Positions 43,176 through 51,969 of a stretch of DNA of 64,000 nucleotides are shown here, one piece after another; within the stretch, counting starts at the first letter, position 1, and each line of letters opens with the position of its first letter. Below the pieces are notes generated by a model. That model did no database searches and was not told the origin of the DNA. It worked only from the letters and a program-made list of their open reading frames with translations. The DNA lies in assembly GCA_017545535.1 (NCBI GenBank), contig JAFWMS010000021.1, positions 221,966-285,965 on the forward strand, given 5' to 3'. Made by a program: the position numbers and the translations under genes. Origin of the DNA: Clostridia bacterium (GTDB taxonomy: Bacteria; Bacillota; Clostridia; Christensenellales; CAG-138).

Positions 43176-44603
43176 TCAGAGCATTTCCTTCAGCTTGGTC
43201 AGGCTTTCCTTGGCGTCGCCGATGAGCAGCGCCACGCCTTCGGTCCGCTCGTACAGCGGGTTAGGGACGCCGGCATAGCCGGGGTTCAGGTCGAAGTTGC
43301 AGATGACCACGTTTTTGCAATCGCCCACGTTCAACACCGGCATGCCGTAGATGGGCGTGCCCTCAGCGGTGTTGGCAGCCGGATTCATAACGTCGTTGGC
43401 CCCGATGACCAGCGTCACGTCGGCATCCTTGAAGTCGTCGTTGATGTCCTCCATCTGGAAGAGATCCTCATAGGGGATGTCCACCTCGCAGAGGAGCACG
43501 TTCATATGACCTGGCATACGGCCGGCCACGGGATGGATGGCGAAGCGCACCTTGGCCCCATGGGCCTCCAGGGCGTCCTTCAGCTCCCGGACCGCGTACT
43601 GGGCCTGGGAAAGGGCCATGCCGTAACCCGGCACGATGATCACGTTCTTGGCTGCCTTGAGGGCGTCGAACACCTTCTGCTCCTCGGCCGCCTTGTCCAC
43701 CACGGGGGCTGCCTCCTCGACGGGGGCCGCCTCCTTCTCCGCCTCCACAGGGGCGGGTTCCGCCGCTTTGGGGGCCGCGGATACGGTGGTGGCGCCGGTG
43801 AGGATGGCGGAGAGCTTACGGTTCATGGCCCGGCACATGACCTCCGTGAGGATCAGGCCGGAGGCACCCACGATGCCGCCTACCGCCACCAGCAGGGGCT
43901 CCCCGATGGCCATGCCGGCGATGCCGCCGGCCACGCCGGAGAGGGAGTTCAGCAGGCTGATGGTGATGGGCATGTCTGCGCCGCCCACCCGCAGCACGAA
44001 GAGCCAGCCAAATGCGCCGGCCATGGCCGCGCACAGCAGGGTGAACAGGATCAGCTTCCCGTTGTCCCCCTGGCAAGTGACCAGAGGCAGGACGCACAGG
44101 ACGGCCAGAATGCCGCAGATGAACACCAGCCCCGTGTGGCCTTTCAGGATCACGGGACGCTGGTTGAACCACTTGGCCAGCTTGCCGGCAGCCAGGATGC
44201 TGCCCAGCAGGGTCACCATGCCGATGATGAGGGCGATGCCCGCCGTGACAGCTTCAAAGGCACCGATGGCTTTCCCGTCGGTGAGAGTGACCGCCGCCAC
44301 CAAAGCAGAGGCCGCGCCGCCGAAGCCGTTGAGCATGGCCACAGTCTGGGGCATTTCGATCATCTTCACCCTCTTGGCGAGGATCGCGCCGGCGATGGCC
44401 GCGGGCACCAGGCCCACCAGAAGCCAAAGCCACTTGCCGCTGAAATCATAGCGGACGATGGTGAGCACGATGGCGGCCGCCATGCAGGCGCAGGAGAGCA
44501 GGTTGCCCCACAGGGCGGTCTTTACTTTGCTCATCATGGAGATGCCCAGCAGCACCAGCCCCGCCAGAACGATACAGAGGATATAGTAGACGGAATCGAT
44601 CAT
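43176..44603 (-). CDS. pntB: NAD(P) transhydrogenase subunit beta
   Basis: 475 residues. About nine membrane helices (1-265) are followed by an Ala/Glu/Val-rich linker (about 278-305) and the NADP-binding domain III with VPGYGMALSQAQ (about 320), HPVAGRMPGHMNVLL, VIGANDVMNP and NFDLNPGYAGVPNPL. It couples hydride transfer between NADH and NADP+ to proton flow. Its ATG overlaps the pntAb stop by 4 bases. The three-gene split of PntA into Aa and Ab is common outside enterobacteria. Confidence 0.95.
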   Translation of the reverse strand: MIDSVYYILCIVLAGLVLLGISMMSKVKTALWGNLLSCACMAAAIVLTIVRYDFSGKWLWLLVGLVPAAIAGAILAKRVKMIEMPQTVAMLNGFGGAASALVAAVTLTDGKAIGAFEAVTAGIALIIGMVTLLGSILAAGKLAKWFNQRPVILKGHTGLVFICGILAVLCVLPLVTCQGDNGKLILFTLLCAAMAGAFGWLFVLRVGGADMPITISLLNSLSGVAGGIAGMAIGEPLLVAVGGIVGASGLILTEVMCRAMNRKLSAILTGATTVSAAPKAAEPAPVEAEKEAAPVEEAAPVVDKAAEEQKVFDALKAAKNVIIVPGYGMALSQAQYAVRELKDALEAHGAKVRFAIHPVAGRMPGHMNVLLCEVDIPYEDLFQMEDINDDFKDADVTLVIGANDVMNPAANTAEGTPIYGMPVLNVGDCKNVVICNFDLNPGYAGVPNPLYERTEGVALLIGDAKESLTKLKEML

Positions 44604-44899
44604 GCTTCCTTCTCCTCCTTATCCTTCTTGTGGCCGAACATGAGCAGCATCCGGTGGGTCACCAGGAAGCCGCCCGCCACATTCAGCATGGCCAGGGCGA
44701 TGGCGATCACCGCCAGGATCTTGCTGCCCGTGAAAGCGGCGGTAGCCACGGCGATCATAGCCCCCAGCACGGTCACGCCGGAGAGGGCGTTCATGCCGGA
44801 CATGAGAGGCGTATGCAACAGACTGGGCACATTTTTGATGAGCACGTACCCCAGCACGCTGGAGACGATGAAGATGCCCACAAGGATCAACGGATGCAA
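44600..44899 (-). CDS. pntAb: NAD(P) transhydrogenase subunit alpha, membrane part
   Basis: 99 residues with three membrane helices (about 3-22, 35-60, 62-85). TPLMSGMNALSGVTVLGAM (about 31-49) is diagnostic of the PntA C-terminal membrane domain. It forms part of the proton channel with PntB. It starts 12 bases after the pntAa stop and overlaps pntB by 4 bases, so all three subunits are made together. Confidence 0.93.
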   Translation of the reverse strand: MHPLILVGIFIVSSVLGYVLIKNVPSLLHTPLMSGMNALSGVTVLGAMIAVATAAFTGSKILAVIAIALAMLNVAGGFLVTHRMLLMFGHKKDKEEKEA

Positions 44900-44911
44900 G
44901 GGATACCTCCT

Positions 44912-46072
44912 TTATTTCAGGCCCATGGCCTCGAGAGCGCCCGCGTGGACGATCTCGCCGTTGAGAGTGACCAGGATGGACTTGACGATCTCGTCGTTCA
45001 TGTCCAGCTTGATCTCGCCGTCATGGGTGAGGAACTTGGTCAGGTTGTAGATGTTCTGGGCAAACATCCAGGTGGAGCTGGCGGCCAGCATGCCGGGGAT
45101 GTTCTTGATGCCTTCCAGGACCACCCCATGCTTCACTTCCCGGGTGCCCGGAGGGGTGATGGCGCAGTTGCCGCCCTGGTCGATGGCAATATCCACGATG
45201 ACGGAGCCTTCCTTCATGGTCTTGACCATGTCCTCGGTGATGACCACGGGGGCCAGCTTCCCGGGGATCAGGGCGGAGCAGAACACCACGTCCATGTTGG
45301 GCAGCACCTCGGCGAGGGCCTTGCGCTCCTTCTCCAACGTGGCGGCGGGGAGCTTCAGAGCATAGCCGCCCGGCGCGATGGCTTCCTCAGCGGGAACGCC
45401 CAGCTCCACGGGCTTGGCGCCCAGGGACTTGGCCTGCTCCATGGCCGCAGGACGGATGTCAGCGGCGTAGGTGACGGCGCCAAGACGCTTGGCGGTAGCG
45501 AGAGCCTGGAGGCCCGCCACGCCCACGCCGATGACCAGCACGTTGCAGGGCTTGATCATGCCCACGGCGCAGAAGATCTGGGGCATGAACTTCTCAAGAT
45601 CGGAAGCGGCCATGAGCATGCCCTTATAGCCGGCCACGGTGCTCATGGAGGTCAGCGCGTCCATGTTCTGGGCCCGGGAGATACGGGGCACACCGTCCAG
45701 GGTGAGGCCGATGACGCCCTTCTTGGCCATGTCCTTCACCATCTGATGGTTCACGGGGGAAGCGGGATGGATGAAGGTGATGATGTACTGGCCGGCATGC
45801 ATCATGTCGATCTCGGAGCAGCCCTTCTCCTCATTGAACAGAGGCTCCTTGACCTTCAAAATCACGTCCGCCCGTTTGTACAGGTCGGCAACGTCCGCCA
45901 CCATCTCGGCGCCAGCCGCCGCATAGGCGCCGTCCGCAAAGAACGCGCCCACACCGGCACCATTCTCCACCAGCACTTTGGCGCCGTCCTTGACGAACTT
46001 CGCCACAGTTTCAGGAGTTGCAGCCACACGGCGCTCGCCGTGCATGATTTCTTTGGGGATACCGATGATCAT
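44912..46072 (-). CDS. pntAa: NAD(P) transhydrogenase subunit alpha, NAD-binding part
   Basis: 386 residues, the soluble domain I, related to alanine dehydrogenase. It opens MIIGIPKEIMHGERRVAATPE; RISRAQNMDALTSMSTVAGYKG (around 136-158), the dinucleotide site VIGVGVAGLQALATAKRLG (about 178) and the GGNCAITPPG block are characteristic. It binds NADH/NAD. It lies 28 bases downstream of the Lrp-type regulator, which probably controls it. Confidence 0.94.
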   Translation of the reverse strand: MIIGIPKEIMHGERRVAATPETVAKFVKDGAKVLVENGAGVGAFFADGAYAAAGAEMVADVADLYKRADVILKVKEPLFNEEKGCSEIDMMHAGQYIITFIHPASPVNHQMVKDMAKKGVIGLTLDGVPRISRAQNMDALTSMSTVAGYKGMLMAASDLEKFMPQIFCAVGMIKPCNVLVIGVGVAGLQALATAKRLGAVTYAADIRPAAMEQAKSLGAKPVELGVPAEEAIAPGGYALKLPAATLEKERKALAEVLPNMDVVFCSALIPGKLAPVVITEDMVKTMKEGSVIVDIAIDQGGNCAITPPGTREVKHGVVLEGIKNIPGMLAASSTWMFAQNIYNLTKFLTHDGEIKLDMNDEIVKSILVTLNGEIVHAGALEAMGLK

Positions 46073-46100
46073 TTGTTTTTCCTCCGTGAATTATTTTAGT

Positions 46101-46556
46101 TTATTTCGTCGCTTCCGGCAGCGGGGACAAAATGTTTTTGTCCGTCCGCAGCACCAGATGCGTCCGTGTCATGCTGACGCCGGGGATGCGCTTGATATCC
46201 TCCAGCACACCGGTCAGCGTGCTGGTGGAGGCGGTCACCACATGCAGCAGGAAATCGAAGTCCCCCGCCATGTAGTAGCATTGAATGATATCCTTGTGGC
46301 CGTTGATGGTGCGCACGAACCCTTCCACGTATTTAGGATGCTCCATGCCCACCGAGATGAAAGCGGACACGTCCCGCCCCATGGCGGCTTCACTAAAAAT
46401 AGCGGTGTACCGCTCAATACATCCGCTGTTCTCCATTTTTCGCATGCGCTCGATCACCGCCGAAGTGGAAAGGTTCACCCGCTCGGCAATGGTGGAGGCA
46501 TTCATTCTGGCATTCTCCTGCAGGCAAGTCAGGATCTGTATATCCGTTCTGTCCAC
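46101..46556 (-). CDS. Lrp/AsnC-family transcriptional regulator
   Basis: 151 residues from a GTG at 46556 with CGGAGCG upstream. The longer frame upstream is rejected because its TTG is the -35 box. An N-terminal winged helix (about 2-60) contains ILTCLQENARMNASTIAERVNLS and the recognition helix around VIERMRKMENSG. A C-terminal RAM/ACT-like domain (about 65-148) follows, probably binding an amino acid. Position directly before pntAa-pntAb-pntB suggests it regulates transhydrogenase in response to amino acid supply, an unusual pairing in my memory. Confidence 0.88.
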   Translation of the reverse strand: MDRTDIQILTCLQENARMNASTIAERVNLSTSAVIERMRKMENSGCIERYTAIFSEAAMGRDVSAFISVGMEHPKYVEGFVRTINGHKDIIQCYYMAGDFDFLLHVVTASTSTLTGVLEDIKRIPGVSMTRTHLVLRTDKNILSPLPEATK

Positions 46557-46584
46557 GATCGTAACGCTCCGAATTTTTTTCTTT

Positions 46585-46613
46585 ATTATATCTTGATCAT
46601 GACATTTTTTCAA
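46585..46613 (-). promoter_or_regulatory. sigma-A promoter for the lrp-pnt operon
   Basis: On the minus strand TTGAAA (46613-46608), a 17-base spacer and a consensus TATAAT (46590-46585). Confidence 0.8.
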
Positions 46614-46760
46614 TCAGCAAACTCGTTATCAAGAAATATTTTTGCATTTTCATGTCAATCGCTATTTCTTTTTGCAGAACATTTCCTCCGCCGTCCTTTC
46701 CTGTATTTTTTTCGCATAAAACGCTGCGTCAGACAAAAGATTGCTGTATCAAAAAAGAGC

Positions 46761-46789
46761 TTGACTTTTTCCTGCCCCGATGCTAATAT
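46761..46789 (+). promoter_or_regulatory. promoter for tRNA-Pro
   Basis: TTGACT (46761-46766), a 17-base spacer and TAATAT (46784-46789), about 30 bases before the tRNA. The 140 bases before it are AT-rich and hold nothing I recognise. Confidence 0.75.
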
Positions 46790-46820
46790 TAGGCACGGTC
46801 GAAAGAACGACCGCATATTT

Positions 46821-46897
46821 CTGGGTGTAGCGCAGTTTGGTAGCGTGCTTGAATGGGGTTCAAGAGGCCGGAAGTTCAAATCTTCTCACCCAGACCA
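46821..46897 (+). tRNA. tRNA-Pro(GGG)
   Basis: A 77-base cloverleaf. The acceptor stem CTGGGTG (46821-46827) pairs with CACCCAG (46887-46893), followed by A and an encoded CCA. The anticodon stem CTTGA/TCAAG encloses loop ATGGGGT, giving anticodon GGG for the Pro codon CCC. The T-loop is TTCAAAT. The C1-G72 pair is typical of tRNA-Pro. Confidence 0.95.
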
Positions 46898-46901
46898 ATG
46901 C

Positions 46902-46929
46902 AAAAGGGCAGGATGCTTCCTGTCCTTTT
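46902..46929 (+). terminator. intrinsic terminator after tRNA-Pro
   Basis: AAAAGGGCAGGA-TGCT-TCCTGTCCTTTT (one G-T pair) followed by CTTT. Confidence 0.75.
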
Positions 46930-46975
46930 CTTTATAACAAAAATGAGCAGGCATATCACCTGCTCAATGGTGTTC

Positions 46976-47230
46976 TCAATATGTAGGAGACGGAGGCGGG
47001 GTCACCGGAACGGCGTTGGGGTCCACGGTGACCGTGGGCAGCAGATAGCCCTCCTCATGGAGGAAGTTCTCCGTGTCGTTCTTGATGCCGGTGATGTGCT
47101 CGGTCATGACCGTGACCCAGTGGGACAGATTCCCGGAGATGAACCCCCTTTCATTCAGCTTGAACAGAACGAAACCGGCCAGGACCGCGACGAGCACGAC
47201 TACGCCGATAAAACGAGTGATCGATTTCAT
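46976..47230 (-). CDS. small single-span membrane protein
   Basis: 84 residues with GGAAAGGAGAG upstream. A basic N-terminus MKSITR leads into one hydrophobic segment (about 8-24), followed by a polar extracytoplasmic part and a Pro/Val/Thr tail ending VPVTPPPSPTY. An extended -10 (ATGGTATACT, 47263-47272 on the minus strand) lies upstream. I do not recognise a family. The tail suggests a wall-spanning or flexible region. It is isolated between tRNA-Pro and thiI. Confidence 0.6.
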   Translation of the reverse strand: MKSITRFIGVVVLVAVLAGFVLFKLNERGFISGNLSHWVTVMTEHITGIKNDTENFLHEEGYLLPTVTVDPNAVPVTPPPSPTY

Positions 47231-47284
47231 AAATATTTCTCTCCTTTCCAGGAATTTACGTTAGTATACCATAAATCAAAGTCA

Positions 47285-48466
47285 TCAATAGGAAACATTG
47301 TGTGAAATCCGAATGACTTCCGTGTTACGGACGGCTTCCTCGATCATGGGCTCAAAGTCCACCAGCGCTTCGCTCTCCCTGAGCTTTTGGACCTGGGGCC
47401 GGGTCACGGGATGCTGAGGCACGAACACGGTGCAGCAATCCTCGTAGGGCAGGATGGAGGTCTCGAAGGTGCCGATCTTCTTGGCTCGCTCGATGATCTC
47501 CTCCTTGTCAAAGCCGATGAGAGGCCGGAACACGGGCATGTCCACCGCATCGTTGGTGACGGCCAGGCTTTCGATGGTCTGACTGGCCACCTGACCGATG
47601 GACTCCCCGGTGATCAGTGCCAACGCGCCGCAGGAACGGGCGGTGCGCTCGGCGATCTTCATCATCAATCGACGCATGAGGACCGTGGTCTCGGAAGAGG
47701 GGCACTTGTCGTAGATGGTGGTCTGGATCTCGGTGAAGGGGACCAGATAGAGGTCGAAAGTCCCGGCGTACTGGGAAACGATCTGAGCCAACTCCACCAC
47801 CTTATCCCTGGCCCGCTCGCTGGTGTAGGGGTAGCTGTAAAAATGGATGGCCGCCAGGGAAACGCCACGCTTGGCGATCATATACCCCGCCACGGGGCTG
47901 TCGATGCCGCCGGAGATGAGGAGCATGGCCTTCCCGTTGGTGCCCACGGGCATGCCGCCGGCGCAGGGGATCTCCCCGGTATAGAGGAAGGCCTTGTCCT
48001 GCCGGATCTCCACGGTCAACGGGATCTCGGGATGATGCACGTCCACCTTCAAATTGGGATAGGCCTGCAGCAGCTCCCCGCCCAGCTCCCGGCAGATCAT
48101 CTCGGAGGTCATGGGGAACCGCTTGTCCGCCCGGCGGGCGAAGACCTTGAAGGTCTTTTGCTCGTCCCGATAGGCGGCCATAAGGCGGATGCCCAGGGCA
48201 CGAACGTCCTCCCAGGTCTTCTCACCGCAGGCGGCGATGGACACGGAATGGATGCCGAAGACCTTTTGGAGCCGCTGGGCGTACTCTTCCAAGTGATCCT
48301 CGGGCAGATCGTAGACGAAGATGCGCCCCTGCTCCCGCACCACCCGGGGCCGGACATCGGCCAGGGCTTCCTCTATCTTCTCCACCAGCTTGCGCTCAAA
48401 GAAGGGGCGGTTGAGCCCCTTGAGATGTATCTCCGCATATTTGACGACCAGTGCACTGCTATTCAT
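47285..48466 (-). CDS. thiI: tRNA 4-thiouridine synthase ThiI
   Basis: 393 residues. An N-terminal ferredoxin-like plus THUMP region (about 1-165) is followed by the PP-loop ATPase motif LISGGIDSPVAGYM (about 182), then IHFYSYPYTSERA. There is no C-terminal rhodanese domain, as in Gram-positive ThiI, so sulfur must come directly from a dedicated desulfurase. The nifS-like gene ends 1 base before this start, exactly the nifZ-thiI pairing known from B. subtilis. It makes s4U at position 8 of tRNA; thiazole synthesis is less likely. Confidence 0.94.
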   Translation of the reverse strand: MNSSALVVKYAEIHLKGLNRPFFERKLVEKIEEALADVRPRVVREQGRIFVYDLPEDHLEEYAQRLQKVFGIHSVSIAACGEKTWEDVRALGIRLMAAYRDEQKTFKVFARRADKRFPMTSEMICRELGGELLQAYPNLKVDVHHPEIPLTVEIRQDKAFLYTGEIPCAGGMPVGTNGKAMLLISGGIDSPVAGYMIAKRGVSLAAIHFYSYPYTSERARDKVVELAQIVSQYAGTFDLYLVPFTEIQTTIYDKCPSSETTVLMRRLMMKIAERTARSCGALALITGESIGQVASQTIESLAVTNDAVDMPVFRPLIGFDKEEIIERAKKIGTFETSILPYEDCCTVFVPQHPVTRPQVQKLRESEALVDFEPMIEEAVRNTEVIRISHNVSY

Positions 48467-48467
48467 C

Positions 48468-49613
48468 TTACCTTCTCCTGTACTTTCTTAAAAACTTCAC
48501 CTGTTCGGAAACGATCTGAGCGGCCCGGTCCATCTCCTCCAGGGTGTTGAAGGGACAGAGGCTGAAGCGGATGGCCCCCTCCTGCCGGGGGCCGATGATG
48601 CCCGCCGCGGTCAGGATGCGGTTCTTCCCCGCCTTCCGGGCGGCGCAGGCGGAGCCGGTGGACACGCAGACGTCGAACTGCTCCAAGGCGTGAAGGAGCA
48701 CCTCTCCCCTGACCCCCAGGAAGGACAGGTTCAAGATATGGGGCGCAGCCTCATCCAGGGAGGGCCCGTTGAGGACCACATCCGGGATGGTCATCAAGTT
48801 CTCATACAGCCGCCGCTTGCAGGCACGCATGCTCTGTCGCCAGGCGGACAGGTTCTGCTCGTAGATCATGACCGCCCGCTCCATGCCCAAAATGCCGGGC
48901 ACGTTCAGGGTTCCGGAGCGAAGGTTGTTCTCCTGTCCCCCGCCGATCTGGCCGCCGGCGAAGCGGACACCGGTCCGCTTGTAGAGGGCGCCCACCCCCT
49001 TGGGGGCATGAAACTTGTGGGCGGAGATGGAGTACAGGTCCACCCCCAGGTTCACCGTGTCCACCTTCATGTACGCCTGGACGCCGTCCGCGTGGAAGAT
49101 GGCACGGGGCGCAAAGCGGCGGACAAGCCGGGCCACGGAAGCGAGGTCCGTCACCGTCCCCAGCTCGTTGTTCACGTGCATCATGGACACCAGGGCGGTG
49201 TCCTCCGACAACGCGTCCCTCAAAGCGTTCATATCCGGATACCCCTGCTCGTTCACCGGCAGGATCACGATATCCACGTCGCCGCTCTGCTGCAGGGACT
49301 GGACTGCCTCGAACACGGAGGGATGCTCCACCGCCGTGGTGATGACCCTTTTGGGGCCGCGCCAGCCCTTGAGACTGCCGAAGATAGCGGCGTTGTTGCT
49401 CTCCGTCCCGCCGGAGGTAAAGATGATCTCCTCCCGCTTCGCTTTCAGGGGTCGGGCGATGACGGTCCGGGCCTCATTCACCCGTTTTTCCGTCCGCGCG
49501 CCGTAGGCGTAGGCAGCGGCGGGATTGAAGAAATCCCCGGTCATGGCCGCCATGGCGGCCTCAGCAGCCTCCGGCAGTGTGCGCGTGGTCGCGCTGTTAT
49601 CCAAATAGATCAT
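48468..49613 (-). CDS. cysteine desulfurase dedicated to ThiI (NifZ type)
   Basis: 381 residues from MIYLDNSATTRTLPEAA; an ATG four codons earlier is too close to the AGGATGGAA site. The PLP lysine is in SAHKFHAPKGVGALY (about 200) and the catalytic Cys in VSTGSACAARKAG (about 327). It is a second, diverged paralogue of 18443-19585. Adjacency to thiI with a 1-base gap indicates sulfur donation for tRNA 4-thiouridine. An AGTATA-complement -10 lies near 49635-49640. Confidence 0.92.
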   Translation of the reverse strand: MIYLDNSATTRTLPEAAEAAMAAMTGDFFNPAAAYAYGARTEKRVNEARTVIARPLKAKREEIIFTSGGTESNNAAIFGSLKGWRGPKRVITTAVEHPSVFEAVQSLQQSGDVDIVILPVNEQGYPDMNALRDALSEDTALVSMMHVNNELGTVTDLASVARLVRRFAPRAIFHADGVQAYMKVDTVNLGVDLYSISAHKFHAPKGVGALYKRTGVRFAGGQIGGGQENNLRSGTLNVPGILGMERAVMIYEQNLSAWRQSMRACKRRLYENLMTIPDVVLNGPSLDEAAPHILNLSFLGVRGEVLLHALEQFDVCVSTGSACAARKAGKNRILTAAGIIGPRQEGAIRFSLCPFNTLEEMDRAAQIVSEQVKFLRKYRRR

Positions 49614-49845
49614 GCAAAATTCCATCCTGACGCAAGTATACTCTATGGTATGCAGTACGCACCGACAGAGTTACCGAGTGTGGCGATTCCTATTTATACC
49701 ACACTATCCTTCCGGGCACAACGAAAAAAAGAAGGGAACGTCACAATTGTTTACACATTCGTCATGTATCGGCAACAAAACCTCAACAATGGTATCCTAT
49801 AATTTAAACTGTTTCTATGTAAATATGTCCAAGGAGGCTTATTCT

Positions 49846-51969
49846 ATGATCTGTAAAAAATGTGGGGCTTACAATCCCGACCACGCCACCTTCTGCAAGG
49901 TTTGCGCCGCGAACCTGAGGGAGCAGCCGGAAGTGGATGCTGAAGCGGAAGCCACAGATGTGGAAGAGACCGTGGAAGAGAATTTCCGTCCCAAGCGGGG
50001 CAACGTCCAGGCCCCCGATTTCTCCGCTCGCCGCGCCGGCGCCTTCAAAGCAGCCGAGCGCAAGCCTGTTCCCGTCAAGGAAGAGGAGGATGAGGACGAC
50101 GTGACCGAAGAGGAAAAGCAGGAAGTGAAGGAGAGCAAGAAGTCTCCCTTCGCCCGTCCTTCCGCGCCGGTGAAAAAGCGCCGCATCGTCGATGAAGAGG
50201 ACGAAGGCGAGGACGAGGATGAAGACGAGGACGATTACGACGAGGAGGAAGGCGATGAGGAGGCCGAAAAGCTGGAATCCGAGCCGAAGACCACCCGTTT
50301 CTCCCGTATGTCCGCTCCTAAAAAGCGCCGCGTCATCGAAGAAGAGGATGAAGACGACGAGGACGACGAAGACGAGGACGAAGATGAGGATGATTTCGAT
50401 GAGGATGAGGATGACGAGTACGAAGAGTACGAGCCCACGCCTCCCCGTCGGAAGAAGTCCAATCGCGGCCAGAGCAAATCCAAGGACGGCGGCGGCTTCA
50501 ATATCGTCACCGTGCTGATCGCCTGCCTGCTGGTGATCCTGCTGCTCATCGTGGGCATCGTCGCCTTCTGCAACATCAAGGGCGGCACCACCCAGCAGCG
50601 GCTGCCCAGCTTCCTGCAGTTCAACTGCGGCGGCAAGAAAGCCGCTGACAAAACCACGCCCACCCAGCTGCCCGCTGCGGAAGAGACCGCCGACACCCAG
50701 GTCAATGAGCCTACGGCGCCGGATGCTCCTGTCACAGGGACGGAAGTCGACTATTCTGTCACCACTCTGGAGGAGCTGGTCGATGACAAGGGCAATCCCA
50801 GCATCAGCATCCATATGACCTCCCGGGCAGGTGACACGGTGACCATCGTTCTCCCCAACCAGGACGACTATGTGTTCCATAACACCGAAAGCACCGATCA
50901 GCCCTATCAGCTGACCATTCCCAAGTTCTGCTTCTTCCCCAACACGCCGCTCACCGAGTCCGTGTACACCGTGACGCCGCAGATCCTGGTCACACATGCC
51001 GACGGCGCCCAGGAGTCCCTGGCTGTGGATTCCTTCGACCTCACCTTCCCCACCATCCAGCTGGAGCTCACGGAGCCCGCGCCCAGCACCATCCCCGAGG
51101 AAGGGCTCATGACCGGCGAAGGCAACGAGCTGATGCTCAAGGGCAAGGTGGACGATCATACCGTCACCGTGACCGTCAACGGGCAGCCCGTGGTCAACAT
51201 GTATGAGGGCGGCAACTTCGAATATCTGTACACCATGCAGAGTGCGGAGCCGGAGACGGTGCTCATCGAGGCCACCAAGCCCAACTGCGTCTCCTCCTCC
51301 TACTCCTTCACCGTGACGCCCTACGTGTTCATCCCGGAGAAGATGACCCTTACCGTGGTTTCCGAGATCGACAAGCTCAGGGCTGACAAGAACAACAAGG
51401 TCACCGTCACCGGCACCACCGTGCCCGGGACTACCCTGACTGCCACCCCCGCTGCCGAGTACCAGACCTCCGTGGCCTGTGGCTCCCCCACCGTGGATGC
51501 GGATGGCAACTATTCCTTCGACGTGACCTTCGACAAGAGCTACTACGGCATCGCCTCCATCACCATCCACGCCAAGAAGGATGGCTATGAAGAGGGCGAG
51601 ACCACCTGCTACGTCTCCCGTATGTACACTAAGCGCGAGGATGCCATCGCGGGCTACAACAAGACCAAGTCGTATCACGAGGTCCCCTCCAAGTACGCCT
51701 TTGACAAGGTCATGGAGAACCCCACCGATCCCGGCTTCTACCGCTTCGTTGGCAAGATCGAATCCGTGGATCCGGAGACCGGCATCGTCACCTTTGCGGC
51801 GAAGACCAGCAACAAGGATACCATCAACATCTACGTGCTCAACGCCAGCGCCAAGTGGGAGCCCGACAAGCATGTGGGCAAGGCTTACAAGCTCTACTCC
51901 ACGCTGAACGGCCTCTACACCGATGGAACCAGCCTCTATATCACGGCCTGGTTCGTCATGAACGACTGA
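49846..51969 (+). CDS. large acidic zinc-ribbon membrane protein
   Basis: 707 residues from the ATG at 49846, with AAGGAGG eight bases upstream. A zinc ribbon MICKKCGAYNP...CKVC opens it. Residues about 25-215 are cytoplasmic, with two near-duplicate blocks (basic KKRRIVDEED and KKRRVIEEED) each followed by long Asp/Glu runs. One membrane helix (about 222-246) precedes an extracellular part with repeated beta-rich Ig/bacterial-surface-like domains (about 300-620) and a C-terminal domain near 620-707 that includes GKAYKLYSTLNGLYTDGTS. I do not know its function. The zinc-ribbon-TM-beta layout is shared with several clostridial proteins. Confidence 0.75.
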   Translation: MICKKCGAYNPDHATFCKVCAANLREQPEVDAEAEATDVEETVEENFRPKRGNVQAPDFSARRAGAFKAAERKPVPVKEEEDEDDVTEEEKQEVKESKKSPFARPSAPVKKRRIVDEEDEGEDEDEDEDDYDEEEGDEEAEKLESEPKTTRFSRMSAPKKRRVIEEEDEDDEDDEDEDEDEDDFDEDEDDEYEEYEPTPPRRKKSNRGQSKSKDGGGFNIVTVLIACLLVILLLIVGIVAFCNIKGGTTQQRLPSFLQFNCGGKKAADKTTPTQLPAAEETADTQVNEPTAPDAPVTGTEVDYSVTTLEELVDDKGNPSISIHMTSRAGDTVTIVLPNQDDYVFHNTESTDQPYQLTIPKFCFFPNTPLTESVYTVTPQILVTHADGAQESLAVDSFDLTFPTIQLELTEPAPSTIPEEGLMTGEGNELMLKGKVDDHTVTVTVNGQPVVNMYEGGNFEYLYTMQSAEPETVLIEATKPNCVSSSYSFTVTPYVFIPEKMTLTVVSEIDKLRADKNNKVTVTGTTVPGTTLTATPAAEYQTSVACGSPTVDADGNYSFDVTFDKSYYGIASITIHAKKDGYEEGETTCYVSRMYTKREDAIAGYNKTKSYHEVPSKYAFDKVMENPTDPGFYRFVGKIESVDPETGIVTFAAKTSNKDTINIYVLNASAKWEPDKHVGKAYKLYSTLNGLYTDGTSLYITAWFVMND

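Noticed and set aside
46557..46613. Longer Lrp protein starting at 46613
   Set aside because: The TTG proposed as a start is the -35 box of a consensus promoter, so translation cannot begin there; the GTG at 46556 has a ribosome site.
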